From Chara braunii (lineage: Eukaryota; Streptophyta; Charophyceae; Charales; Characeae): 23,800 nt of DNA. The notes beneath the pieces are model-generated. The model saw only the letters and a program-made list of their open reading frames with translations. It was not told where the DNA came from and made no database searches. Below are positions 7,513 through 15,694 of this stretch, piece by piece. The stretch is from contig BFEA01000174.1 of assembly GCA_003427395.1 (NCBI GenBank), positions 604,961 through 628,760 of the forward strand, read 5' to 3'. Within the stretch, counting starts at the first letter, position 1. Every line of letters begins with the position of its first letter. The position numbers and the translations under genes were made by a program.

Positions 7513-9130
7513 GACCACTTGATTATGGGCACTACATAGTACGCCATCATTGCGACTGCTTGTGTACACTTGCATTGCGAATCGATATGAGTTAACCCTG
7601 TGTCCGCGATTTTGTACTAAGTCTCGCACGCAACGCCTATCTGATTTTCGCATCGGAAAGTTATGGGATGACTACTAAGGGACTAGGAGTGTTGTCGCGT
7701 TGTTTGTTCTATGTCGTTTTGTGTATATGTGCGTGTGCGTGCGTTTTATTTTTATGTTCTTTATAGTGGTGTGCGCGTGGCGTGTGGGATGCGTCCTAGT
7801 CGACCGGCGACGAGTCACGCTTGGGACCTCAGCCCTCCAACATGCCGGTTCGCGTACGGGTCCGATAGAGGCGTAATACCGCGCGTACCCCCTATGCTAC
7901 AACGAACGAGAAACGCCCTCGGCTGGTCCACCTCTGCGATTGCAACTGATTAGCTTTCCTACTGTGGACTGGTAGCTCGGCGGGGATACACCCACCGAAG
8001 GGAGGTGACGGCTCACGTAAGGTGGAGGTAAGTCGTGCCTCGCGTCGGCCCTATCCTGTCGTAAGGGCTCGTGAGAGGTATGGCTGGCGCACTCGGCCGA
8101 AGCGGCTTGCGGAAGCTCCATGTGTATTTTTTGCGGAAGGTGTCGACTAACTCCTGTATGACACGACCGGGAGGGTCCCGCGCTGCCCTGAGCGGTGCCG
8201 GACCGATGCGCTCGACAGCGGTGCGCTAATCTGGCGCTTGTCTTCTGCCTATGCGGTACATGCATGCAGTCTGCTGGGCGAGCGGTCGTACGGAGTGTGT
8301 AGTGAGGAGGGCGAAGGCAAGCAAGGAGATCCAGGAGGTGAGGGTTATCGCCAGGAAGGCTACGTGGTGAATGATTGGGTGTTCGCAGTGTGATGAGAAC
8401 TATCTGGTGTGCGATTGACGCTGAGGTGGAACGACGCTGTAATGCTGGTTGTGCCGAAGCAGCGATTGGTCATCACAGTCGGCATCAGGTCATCTGGTCA
8501 GAATATCTGTGGTTGGGGGCAGCTATTTTGAGGTACGTTGCACCTAACCTTATCTACCCTCTTCGACAGTTCTTACCATGAGGATGCGTGTTTTGTCTTG
8601 AGAGTCCTCTCATGTGAGGAGTCGAGTGCGCTCAACCTTGAGAGTCAGCATTGTTCACGTGGAGCATCGACATTGTTCACGTGGAGCATCTGGAAGAAGA
8701 GGGCGGAACTATCTAAAGGGCCCTGGACGAAGCACTGGGTCACGGTCACCATGCCAACCCATCGGGAGTAGAGCACGCATGCTTTGTTGCTTTGTCCTTT
8801 GTCTGCTTGCTGTGCTGATAGATGGGTTACGAGGGGCAGGCCAGCCCTACAGGGGAAACGAGTACCAGGCGTCTATAAATAAACACCGGCGGGGTTACCT
8901 TCCATTGGCTGTGATCGTCGTCCTGTCTGCGACGTTAAATAATTCCTGAGGACTTCGGGGGCCGTCCTTAAACGCCTCCTGATCAACCAATTGGTCGGTG
9001 TAAGACTCGCGGCACGTGAGGATAAACATTGTGCAGGGCTAGCCAACTCGGCATACACTCGGGGCAATGGGGCGGGCCATGTGCACACCTTTAGACAAGC
9101 ACGCTGTTCTGGATCACTCAGGGACGCTGA
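7513..9130. other. Unique-looking stretch, no supported gene
   Basis: Several frames of 65-122 codons are open on both strands (the longest on the minus strand, 7897-8265), but none has a recognisable domain or a supporting start or splice context. A two-copy tandem repeat lies at 8649-8690. This would be part of the leader or internal region if the flanking 2.9-kb copies are LTRs. Confidence 0.35.
8649..8690. repeat. 22-bp tandem duplication
   Basis: CATTGTTCACGTGGAGCATC occurs twice, about 22 bp apart. Each copy contains the E-box/G-box-like palindrome CACGTG, so the duplication doubles a possible bZIP or bHLH site. No gene is nearby to regulate. Confidence 0.85.
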
Positions 9131-9461
9131 CGTCAAGTGACCATCAAGAGGAACTGAGGGAGGGGTAGATTTCAGGTGATAAGTTCGTGTTTGATTCCAC
9201 GCTGCAAATATCCATACAGACGATTCTATCTTATTCTTGATTAGTTAGATGGACTGCCATTGACATTTGACAGACAACATTAGGTAGAAATCTGCTCTCT
9301 GTTCGGGAAAGATAGTTTCGTTTCTAGGAATTTGGACTTACCTGTTGACCCGAATGTGTAGACTCTGACATAGCCACCAATTATTTTAAATTGGTACGTG
9401 CACTACGTTGCGGTAGGCATTGTGTGTGACCTAGTGCAGATTGCGCACAGTTCTATATCTT
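9131..9461 (+). other. Leader upstream of the gag relic
   Basis: No gene and no clear primer-binding site (no obvious stretch complementary to an initiator tRNA 3' end) were found. ACTTACCTGTTGA near 9337 reads as a 5' splice site on the opposite strand and recurs near 18013. Confidence 0.35.
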
Positions 9462-11437
9462 ATGAGCGACAAGGAGGAGACTAGAGAGGACGACAGGATT
9501 TTGCGATCAGCGAGGCGCTCGATAGCCCACTTGGCATTTGGACCAGAGGGCAACATATTCCTCTTCCGCCAGCAGAGAGAGAAGCAGCACCAGCAGCAAA
9601 GAGCTAGGGCTGCAGAGGCAAGCAGGGCATTCGCAAGCAAGGCCGCTACTTCAGCAGCCATGGCAACTGCTGCGCAGCAGAGCTCTCAGGCTAGTAGTTC
9701 AGGAACAGTAGGGTCAACGGTCGCACAGACCCTGAGTCAGTCCGCTGGCGTCATGGCAAACCAGCCGTTAGTATTGACCTCCGAAGAGGTCGCCATACAA
9801 CAAGCAGATGCTCAGGAGGCACAACTACAAAAGGCTTTAGGAGAGATAAAGGCAGAAAAAGAGAGAATGATTAGGAGAAGAGCAAGGATGCAGCGGAGAC
9901 AAGCGGACACTATTGAGTTAGAGAAGACGGACCTGACGAACGTGGACGATAATGTGAGGACCCTGAGGGCGGTCGTGCTGGATGTGGTAGAAATGCAGGA
10001 TCACCAAATGGCGCTCTTACAAGACATCCAGTAGAGCCCGGCCGTGCTGGTTGGGCGAGATCAAGCAACACCATCACCATCAGGGCCTAGTGCCTGGCCC
10101 GTGGTATAGCCTCCTCCTTTTGTTCCACCGGTGACTGGGGTTTCCCCATTTGTAATTCCTCCAGCATCGGTCCAAGCCGCTTCCCTATGTATGCCATTGA
10201 CAGGAGGGTTCTCAACAGGTCCTAGTGTACAGATTCCTATACAAACAGTGTATTCCCAACCTCCGTCATAGGTTGCCGTAACTGGGCAGCCTGCTGTCTC
10301 ACAGCCAGCACAACTGCTGGGCACACAGCCCCAACAATAGTTAGTGCAGCAGCCTGTGCCCCAAGGTCCACAACCCGGAGTGGGGCAGGTACCGGAACAA
10401 GGCCAGTGGGTTCCAAAGACGGCCATTGCCTCACCCAAACCCTTTTCAGGGGACAAGAGGGGCGAAGACCTCGACACATGGTTGAGGTCAGTGCCAGTCT
10501 ATGTTAAGTGCAAGTTGACCTTGCCACACGAGGAAGTGTTTGTGGCTGCCTCCTATCTTGAGGGGAGCACAGCACGATGGTTAAGCGGGCTAGTGCAATT
10601 GCAGGGATATGGACACGACTTCCGCGCTTGGGCAGTCGACCAGAAATTGGAGGACTTTCTCAAGATGGTGGAAGATAGGTGGCATGATCCTCAGGAGGCC
10701 CAAAAGGCCACTGATCTGATCCTGACCTTGAGCAACAGACCATTCAAGTCAGTGAGGGATGCCACAGACGCTGTAGAGCGTTTGTGTTCCCGGAGTGCGC
10801 TATGATCCCCAAGTCTTACTGACAACTTACCTGAGTTGTCTTCCCATGCCACTCAGGAACCAGTTGGCAGGAGAGGCTAACATCAATGTGCACAACTTTC
10901 CTTCGTTTAGCAAGAAGGCCCAAGACCTGGATGCAAAGATAGGGCATGGGCACCAACCCACTACGGATGGAAGGAAGAAAACACTGCCTCCCAATTGGAG
11001 TAGGTGCAGAGGCGGGCAGCGTGGAGGCTTCAGTGGTTGGAGCAGTCGCTGCCTCAATTCGAAAAGGCAAGGCTACCGGTAGACGCCGTGGAGGCTCCCC
11101 GTCTAGGAGTCAAGTTGACCCCAATGCTCCTCCGTGGGAGAAAGCGGATCTCACTGAGGATGTGTGGAGAGACCGGTACACCCGGCAGGCTTGCATCCAT
11201 TGTGGCCAATATGGTCATAATCAGTTCAAGTGCCGTAACAAAAAGGTGACCGAAAAGATCCCGTCTACAATGGCGCAGGCGGTGGGATCCTCCGCTTCCG
11301 AAGGTAGCAATGTCGCCAACAGTTTTGGCACAGCTCCGGTGTCGGCCCGAATACCCTTACAAGGGTATTTGGGCACATTTTTGCATCTTACGGAAGATGC
11401 GTTTTCAACATTATCCGAGGAAGTGTCCCATTTTTGA
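9462..11437 (+). pseudogene. gag: Decayed retrotransposon gag gene with CCHC zinc knuckle
   Basis: The chosen start is the ATG at 9462 (MSDKEETREDDR). Residues to 10031 form a Gln/Ala-rich helical region with heptad-like EKERMIRRRARMQRRQ. The same frame continues through a Pro/Gln-rich linker interrupted by TAG at 10032, 10107, 10269 and 10338, then a retrotransposon-gag core (10434-10780: PFSGDKRGEDLDTWLRSVP, YLEGSTARWLSG, DRWHDPQEA). A frameshift near 10781-10792 moves into the frame of YDPQVLLTTYLSCLP, and a second at about 11030-11070 leads into the frame holding the zinc knuckle C-X2-C-X4-H-X4-C (11192-11233, CIHCGQYGHNQFKC). The last frame ends at 11437. Gag normally packages retrotransposon RNA. 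No protease, reverse transcriptase or integrase follows, so this is a broken gag-only remnant of Ty3/gypsy-like type (the type is inferred from the gag core). Confidence 0.85.
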
Positions 11438-11530
11438 GTGACCACAACCAACACTCAGAGGTTGAGAATGACACTCACATCTTGATTTGATTAGAGGATG
11501 CGTGGGTGTGCACTTTGAGGGCACACAAGG
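11438..11530 (+). other. Conserved post-gag segment with a small hairpin
   Basis: Similarity between the gag region and its inverted copy at 2903-3094 continues about 90 bp past the stop codon. It includes GTGTGC/GCACAC arms at 11506-11526; the inverted copy has GCGTG/CACGC (2901-2921), a paired change of T-A to C-G. That argues for a conserved fold rather than coding sequence. Confidence 0.55.
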
Positions 11531-11974
11531 TATTTTAGGTGGGCGTTTGGTTGGGAGAGCGGCACCTGCGCCTAGTAACATGAGCTAGAAAAGGAGGGCG
11601 AAGAAACTGCAATAGCGCACGCAGTGCGCATTCGCGGTCAAAACCGGCATTTGATGATTGGAGTTAGGATTCAGTTATCAGACCCGCATGACTTATTTGA
11701 GGCGGTACTAGGATCAATGGGGGGCAAAGTACCTGATTTCCTTGGCCGATCATGGTATTTAGTCAACGGTAGAGGCTGCGGGCGGCAAAGTGTGATCTTT
11801 CGGAAGAGGTAGCCTAGTGATAAAAATCGGAGTTTTTATGCAACAACGCGGTTGTGTCGCATGCACGACGGCGGCAGGCAAAACTAACCCCTTCGTGCAG
11901 TAGGGGCCAGTACGTAGGAGTCGTAGACATAACCGGTGTGCCAAAGCACGACCCTAGTAAAGTCCGACATGGCC
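11531..11974. other. Spacer, no pol genes seen
   Basis: Only short unrecognised frames are present, such as one at 11624-11812. I found no aspartic-protease DTG/DSG context, no reverse-transcriptase YxDD motif and no integrase motif here or further downstream among frames of 60 or more codons. Confidence 0.45.
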
Positions 11975-12025
11975 GGGCCTGAACCAGATGTCTTTATAAC
12001 CAAGACTGGGTTTGCTACACCCAAG

Positions 12026-12088
12026 CTTGGCCCTAACACTATTGGTTATCGCATCAGACTTTCAGCTCGGAGACCCAGGGATCTAAGC
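12026..12088 (+). other. tRNA-Glu(UUC)-like head
   Basis: It reads ATTGGTTATCGCATCAGACT, then TTCAGCTCGGAGACCCAGGG, then ATCTAAGCC. This fits a D arm (GGTTATCGC), an anticodon loop CTTTCAG with UUC at the anticodon, and a decayed T arm. It matches the inverted copy at 2257-2316. No intact acceptor stem is present, so it is not a working tRNA. Confidence 0.45.
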
Positions 12089-12320
12089 CAGCAGCTGACA
12101 ACGATGGAGCGGAGGAGCGTATTGTAAAGAAAACTGAGGGGTTGAGGGTTCCTCGGGACTATCCCCCTTATTTTGTTGGGGGATCCGGCAGCGGGCCTGA
12201 CGGGCAGAACTAGAGGGGAACCAATGGACTCCTCCTTTTCTCCCCTGCCCATTAGCTTTTTTATTCTTTTCTTTATTTTTGGTTCCCGTCCCAGTTTCGG
12301 TTCCGGTACCGGTGTGAAAC

Positions 12321-12366
12321 CCAAGAGCCTAGCTCAGTGGGTACACCCCGGAACTGTGGAAAAATA
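12321..12366 (+). other. Truncated tRNA-like module (A box only)
   Basis: The A box TAGCTCAGTGG (12330-12340) matches the TRGYNNARNGG consensus. The sequence continues GTACACCCCGGAACTGTGG like the other modules, but the T arm/B box is missing and is replaced by U6-like sequence. Confidence 0.55.
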
Positions 12367-12374
12367 CTGGCCTG

Positions 12375-12437
12375 GGTCCCTTGGGACATCTGTTAAAGTC
12401 GGAGCGATACAGAGGGGTTTAGTTTGGCTGCTGACTC
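12375..12437 (+). pseudogene. U6 snRNA-derived fragment (diverged)
   Basis: GTCCCTTGGGACATCTGTTA, then AAGTCGGAGCGATACAGAG and GGGTTTAGTTTGGC, align with U6 5' stem, central region and the ACAGAGA-to-ATTAGCATGGC segment. The ACAGAGA box reads ACAGAGG, and AGATTAGCAT is altered. The 3' half of U6 is absent. It is a pseudogene copy joined to the tRNA-like module at 12321. Confidence 0.65.
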
Positions 12438-13079
12438 CGGGGGATGGCGAAGTATCTCTATTCTTGCCTGACCAGCGATGCGCGCCAAGGAGTCAACATC
12501 TGCGCCAACCGGTGGGTGCGTAGCCAACGAGGTGGAAGAAATCGAGTGACGGGAATCACCTGGGGGTCCACCATCCGCCAACAATGATCTGCTGCAGGGC
12601 AGCTGTCCGCCACCCGCGAGCTGCAGAAAGGGGTTTTGAGTGTGAGCATGCCAGTTGGGACCAGAAAGATGCGAACTGTGTCTGGACAGACCGGCACAGG
12701 GCACGGTAGGGAGGTCCGCAGCAGTGCAGACAGCACAAATGTATGCATGAAACCCTTCTCCACTTCGGCCTTCAAAGCTTTCATTTGAACAATCTGTTAT
12801 CACCGAGGTCTGCAGCGGGACCTGTTTCACCTGGGCTCACGCCGCGTGCTGCACAGCAGGCCCTGCATTCTCTTACTAGTGGCAGATTCAGAATAGCCGC
12901 GATGACTGAACATAGGTTGCGCACTTCAGTACCATCCATCTGTGGGGGCATGCCACGTGAATTCTGGCCGTGTGCGGGTGATTGAAAATTTGGGGACTTG
13001 GTTGCTCCCCGAGTTGTAGCCTTGAGAGGCAACCNCTGCAGTAGACTGACACAGTTCCGAGGCTGAAGATGGGACGGAC
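12438..13079. other. Body sequence after the first U6 fragment; no gene
   Basis: No gene is recognised; frames of 60-145 codons on the minus strand (for example 12393-12830) look like non-coding openings. GAGTGTGAGCATGCCAGTTG at 12636 recurs as GAGTGCGAGCATCCCCGTTG at 13549 downstream of the second U6 fragment, so the body may belong to the same composite repeat. Base 13035 is an N. Confidence 0.4.
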
Positions 13080-13146
13080 TGGCCCATCTCAGTCAATACA
13101 ATTCTAAACTGTTGAAGTGCAGACCCAAGTTTGGGCACCATATGAG
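13080..13146 (+). other. tRNA-like module 1 of a tandem set
   Basis: GGCCCATCTCAGTCAATAC, CTAAACTGTTGAAGTGCAGA and CCCAAGTTTGGGCACC correspond to the A-box arm, anticodon arm and T arm of the modules at 13301 and 13612. A and B boxes are degenerate. Confidence 0.5.
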
Positions 13147-13221
13147 ATAGATCAATGAAACACCACAGTCATGGATTTTTCCTGAGAGGAAGCGGTACCA
13201 CTTCCCACAACACTAGCTGTA

Positions 13222-13284
13222 TCAGCTAGCTCGACTGGTACACTCCTGAGTTGATGAAACACAGGCTTGAGTTAAAAATGGACC
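13222..13284 (+). other. tRNA-like module 2 of a tandem set
   Basis: It reads AGCTAGCTCGACTGGTACAC, TCCTGAGTTGATGAAACAC and AGGCTTGAGTTAAAAATGG. The A box TAGCTCGACTGG is good, and the T arm is decayed (GAGTTAAAA in place of GTTCGAA). It aligns along its length with the minus-strand module at 1965-2032. Confidence 0.5.
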
Positions 13285-13300
13285 TGCCCATTGGACAGAC

Positions 13301-13372
13301 CAGTGGGCTCATCTCAGTTGATAAGCCAATGAACTGCTGATATGCAGATCCAGTTTCGGATCTGATCTTACA
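13301..13372 (+). other. tRNA-like module 3 of a tandem set
   Basis: GGGCTCATCTCAGTTGATAA, GCCAATGAACTGCTGATATG and CAGATCCAGTTTCGGATCTG give A-box, anticodon and T-arm equivalents. The T arm forms CAGATCC/GGATCTG, a good stem that includes the loop AGTTTC. Confidence 0.55.
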
Positions 13373-13397
13373 CAGCCTCATTGTGGGAATTCCTTTT

Positions 13398-13467
13398 GGT
13401 CCTTCGGGACATCAGAAAAAGAAAAAAGATTCGGGGCAACACAGAGAAAGTTGACGTGGCCCATACG
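13398..13467 (+). pseudogene. U6 snRNA-derived fragment (A-rich insertion)
   Basis: GGTCCTTCGGGACATCAG matches the U6 5' stem. An A-rich run follows, then GATTCGGGGCAACACAGAGA, AAGTTGACGTGGCCC. The ACAGAGA box is intact, but the flanking helix sequence is not and the 3' half is missing. Confidence 0.65.
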
Positions 13468-13611
13468 TGATAAAAGGGAGAGGGCAGGTACCTGGCCAGG
13501 GTGTGGGACCGAGTGCACTGCCTGTTGTCCACGATCTGCTACGAGAGGTTTGAGTGCGAGCATCCCCGTTGGGACTGGTGTCGATGCTGGTTCCGGACCA
13601 GCGTTGAGACC

Positions 13612-13682
13612 CAAGGGCCTAGCTCATTTGATACATGCATGAACTATTGGAAAACAGATTCAAGTTCGAATCCAGACACCCT
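13612..13682 (+). other. tRNA-like module 4, best preserved
   Basis: The A box is TAGCTCATTTG (13620-13630) and the B box is GTTCGAATCC (13664-13673), within normal tRNA spacing. The middle GAACTATTGGAAAACAGATT matches the other modules. The region starts GGGCC and ends CACCC, with weak acceptor pairing. It could still recruit Pol III. It is followed about 80 bp later by the best U6-derived fragment. Confidence 0.6.
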
Positions 13683-13761
13683 CAGATGAAGAGAGGATAA
13701 ATTCACTGTGCCTGATGCCAGCCGGTTCCACAGCAGTGCCTTGGAACCGTTGCTCCACTAC

Positions 13762-13781
13762 GTGTTCTTCGGGACATCCGT

Positions 13782-13813
<32 letters not shown>

Positions 13814-13825
13814 GGCCCCTTGCGC
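13762..13825 (+). pseudogene. U6 snRNA 5' two-thirds, well preserved but truncated
   Basis: GTGTTCTTCGGGACATCCG, TTAAAATTGGAACGATACAG and AGAAGATTAGCATGGCCCC match plant/algal U6 almost base for base. The match covers the 5' stem-loop, the ACAGAGA box that pairs with the 5' splice site, and the AGC triad region that pairs with U4/U2. After CCCCTTGCGC the sequence diverges and the 3' stem-loop is replaced. No TATA box or plant upstream sequence element is seen before it. I call it a truncated retro-copy, not a functional gene. Confidence 0.8.
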
Positions 13826-13884
13826 TCACGCTGTGTGAGCACACGAGGACGGGCGCAGCTCTGCCGGGCGCCCGGTTCCGCGCC

Positions 13885-13960
13885 GGCTCTTTCACACGCG
13901 TGTTCACACAGCGTTCCGTGGCGGCGCTTTCACACACGTGTTCACGCAGTGCTTCGTGCT
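13885..13960. repeat. 38-bp tandem duplication
   Basis: GGCTCTTTCACACGCGTGTT at 13885 and GGCGCTTTCACACACGTGTT at 13923 begin two 38-bp copies. Each includes an ACACGYGT-type palindrome. They directly follow the U6 fragment. Confidence 0.8.
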
Positions 13961-14864
13961 CGTGAGGGGTGGGTATGGCGGACGCAGTGGGGTCGTTGGA
14001 GAGTGATAACGAAGGCCGACGTGTGTGCGCTGGTGATTGCAGGAGTACCTGTAGCGTGCACTCTGCTGATGTGCTGGTGCTGAATGAAGACGACGGTGCA
14101 GCGCTTTCAGGGGGATGTTGGAGCTCGGGTAATGGAGTGAGAACGTGAGTCTCTATCTACTCAGTTACTCCTCCTACGGTTCAGACCTCCTATGGAAGAC
14201 TCGTCGACGGGCTCGACAAGGTACGGCCATAGCATCCATCGGATTGTTGTGTCGAGGATGGCCATTGACGTCTTCGTGCTGGCGTAGTGTTTGTAGAAGG
14301 CTAAAGTGTCGGGCAGCTAGCGGAAGGGGGGACTGTTTCTCCCTCGAAGGCAGTGGGGTTGGGTCTTGGCGAGGGAAGGAGGGTTGAAGAAGGGGTTGAG
14401 GGGGTTTTCGTTGGACATGTTTTGCTCTCGTGCTCCGCTCCATCCAGATCACACAAACATTTGAATCGTACTACTAACGTGGAGGGTATCTGTCTGATCG
14501 TGGTTTTTCTCAAACTTATGGGCAGGGGAGTTTTTGACATGGGATGGTTGTTCTTCGTCACAGTGATATGGAGGAACACCCAGAGATAGGGGAATGATGA
14601 GGATGAGGAGGGCAGCGGAAGGAGATAGGCGATGAAAGGTAGGAAGACAAGCAGCATGCAGTGGTTCACCGCTCAAGCTGGGCTACGTACACATACGGTT
14701 TTTTCATCGCTGAGGAGATATCTTACTCATGGAGAGAGGACAACTCTCTTATGCGTTTTTTCCTCTTACCTTTTTCTCCTCGTCTTTCCCAACCCATGCT
14801 TGAGATGCCTATCGGTAGATTGATTATATTGGTTCTTCGATTGATTTTCTTTGATCCTGAGTTA
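13961..14864. other. No gene seen
   Basis: Frames of up to 122 codons (minus strand, 14301-14669) are open but unrecognised. The 14290-14420 part is G-rich on the plus strand. No repeats shared with the rest of the window were noticed. Confidence 0.35.
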
Positions 14865-14972
14865 ATCCGGAGTTAATCTTGAGTTTCGGTAATTCGAGAT
14901 TTTAGATAATCGTGAGTCATCCAGAGTTAATCCTGAGTTTCTGTAATTCGAGATTTCAGATAATTGTGAGTC
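14865..14972. repeat. Two 54-bp tandem units
   Basis: Units 14865-14918 and 14919-14972 share GAGTTAATC, TAATTCGAGATTT, AGATAAT and GTGAGTC with only a few substitutions. An extra GAGTTAATCC precedes them. The sequence is AT-rich. Confidence 0.9.
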
Positions 14973-15694
14973 GATCTCTGTACAATTTTTTCTTTACTAC
15001 GATTTTTTACTGCGATCAAAATTATGATCTAATTTTCTCTCTTGACTTTTGATATTCGTTAGTCTGAATTTCTCTACATGTTTTCTTACATAATAAATTC
15101 ATCTCAAATCTCAGGAAAATTCCAACTCTATGAAAGATGTTCTAGATAATCTCTTAACCCTTTTCTAAATTCTAATTCCCAAAAAAACATCTTAAGATCT
15201 TGTTGCTGAATTCCGATTTCTAAAATTGGCCTCCTATTGTAATTTTTGGAGGCTAATTTTGCACTGTTTAGTTTCAATGACGTTGGAAATTTGCACGTAA
15301 TTTTTTCCGGGATTTTTTTGTATACTCATTTTAATTTCGTCTGTTTTCTCCCTTGAGGGGGCTGTTTGCGGGGGTTATGATGGCATGATGGGGGGAAAAG
15401 GACGCTCTCTGTGGAAAGGGGCTAACCGCATAGTGGAATTAGGGCACAGCAGCAGGGGAGATGGTGGCTTCGCTGTAGTAAGTCTTGCCGAGGTATGGTT
15501 GGATAGGTTTGGGAGGTGGGTGCTATCAGTTCCTGTCTTCAGAGAGATTCATCTATTGAATTTTCCAAATTAGGCTTCTGAAGAAATTTCTGTTCTAAAA
15601 ATTAGGGGAGAGAAGTTGGGATTGGGGATGGAAGGCAGTAAGGGGTTCTTAACAAAGGAGGGTCGTTGGTCAGGGTAAGTAGGTTAGAAGGACG
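14973..15694. other. AT-rich then G-rich stretch, no gene
   Basis: Positions 14973-15350 are AT-rich with no motif I can name. Positions 15380-15600 share CACAGCAG, GATGGTGGCT and AGTCTTGCCG with 16630-16680, showing that the segmental repeat below starts earlier than its GC-rich core. Confidence 0.4.

Larger units (their letters stand above)
11975..12375 (+). repeat. SINE-like repeat with two tRNA-like modules (direct copy)
   Basis: It is homologous to 1960-2365 in the opposite orientation. The order is: tRNA-Glu-like head (12026-12088); GAGGGGTTGAGGGT (12137-12150); a hairpin ATCCCCC/GGGGGAT with loop TTATTTTGTT (12161-12184); a T-rich tract (12230-12290); then GAGCCTAGCTCAGTGGGTAC, which opens the second tRNA-like module. 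That module lacks a B box here and runs directly into a U6-like sequence at 12375, which the inverted copy lacks. Pol III transcription of the tRNA head would be the expected expression mode for a SINE; whether any copy is active cannot be seen. Confidence 0.6.

Noticed and set aside
7897-8265. 122-codon minus-strand frame as a gene
   Set aside because: No recognisable domain, biased composition, and no conserved copy or splice context; open frames of this size arise by chance here.
10061-10477. 138-codon minus-strand frame rich in Gly/Cys/Pro
   Set aside because: It is the antisense shadow of the Pro/Gln-rich gag linker.
11624-11812. Short frame after gag as a protease remnant
   Set aside because: It lacks the D-T/S-G active-site motif and any recognisable protease pattern.
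13612-13682. Functional tRNA gene
   Set aside because: A and B boxes are good, but the acceptor stem and anticodon arm do not pair properly and related modules are decayed; it is better called a tRNA-derived relic.
13762-13825. Functional U6 snRNA gene
   Set aside because: The 3' third, including the 3' stem-loop and terminal T-run, is missing, and no upstream TATA or USE is present.
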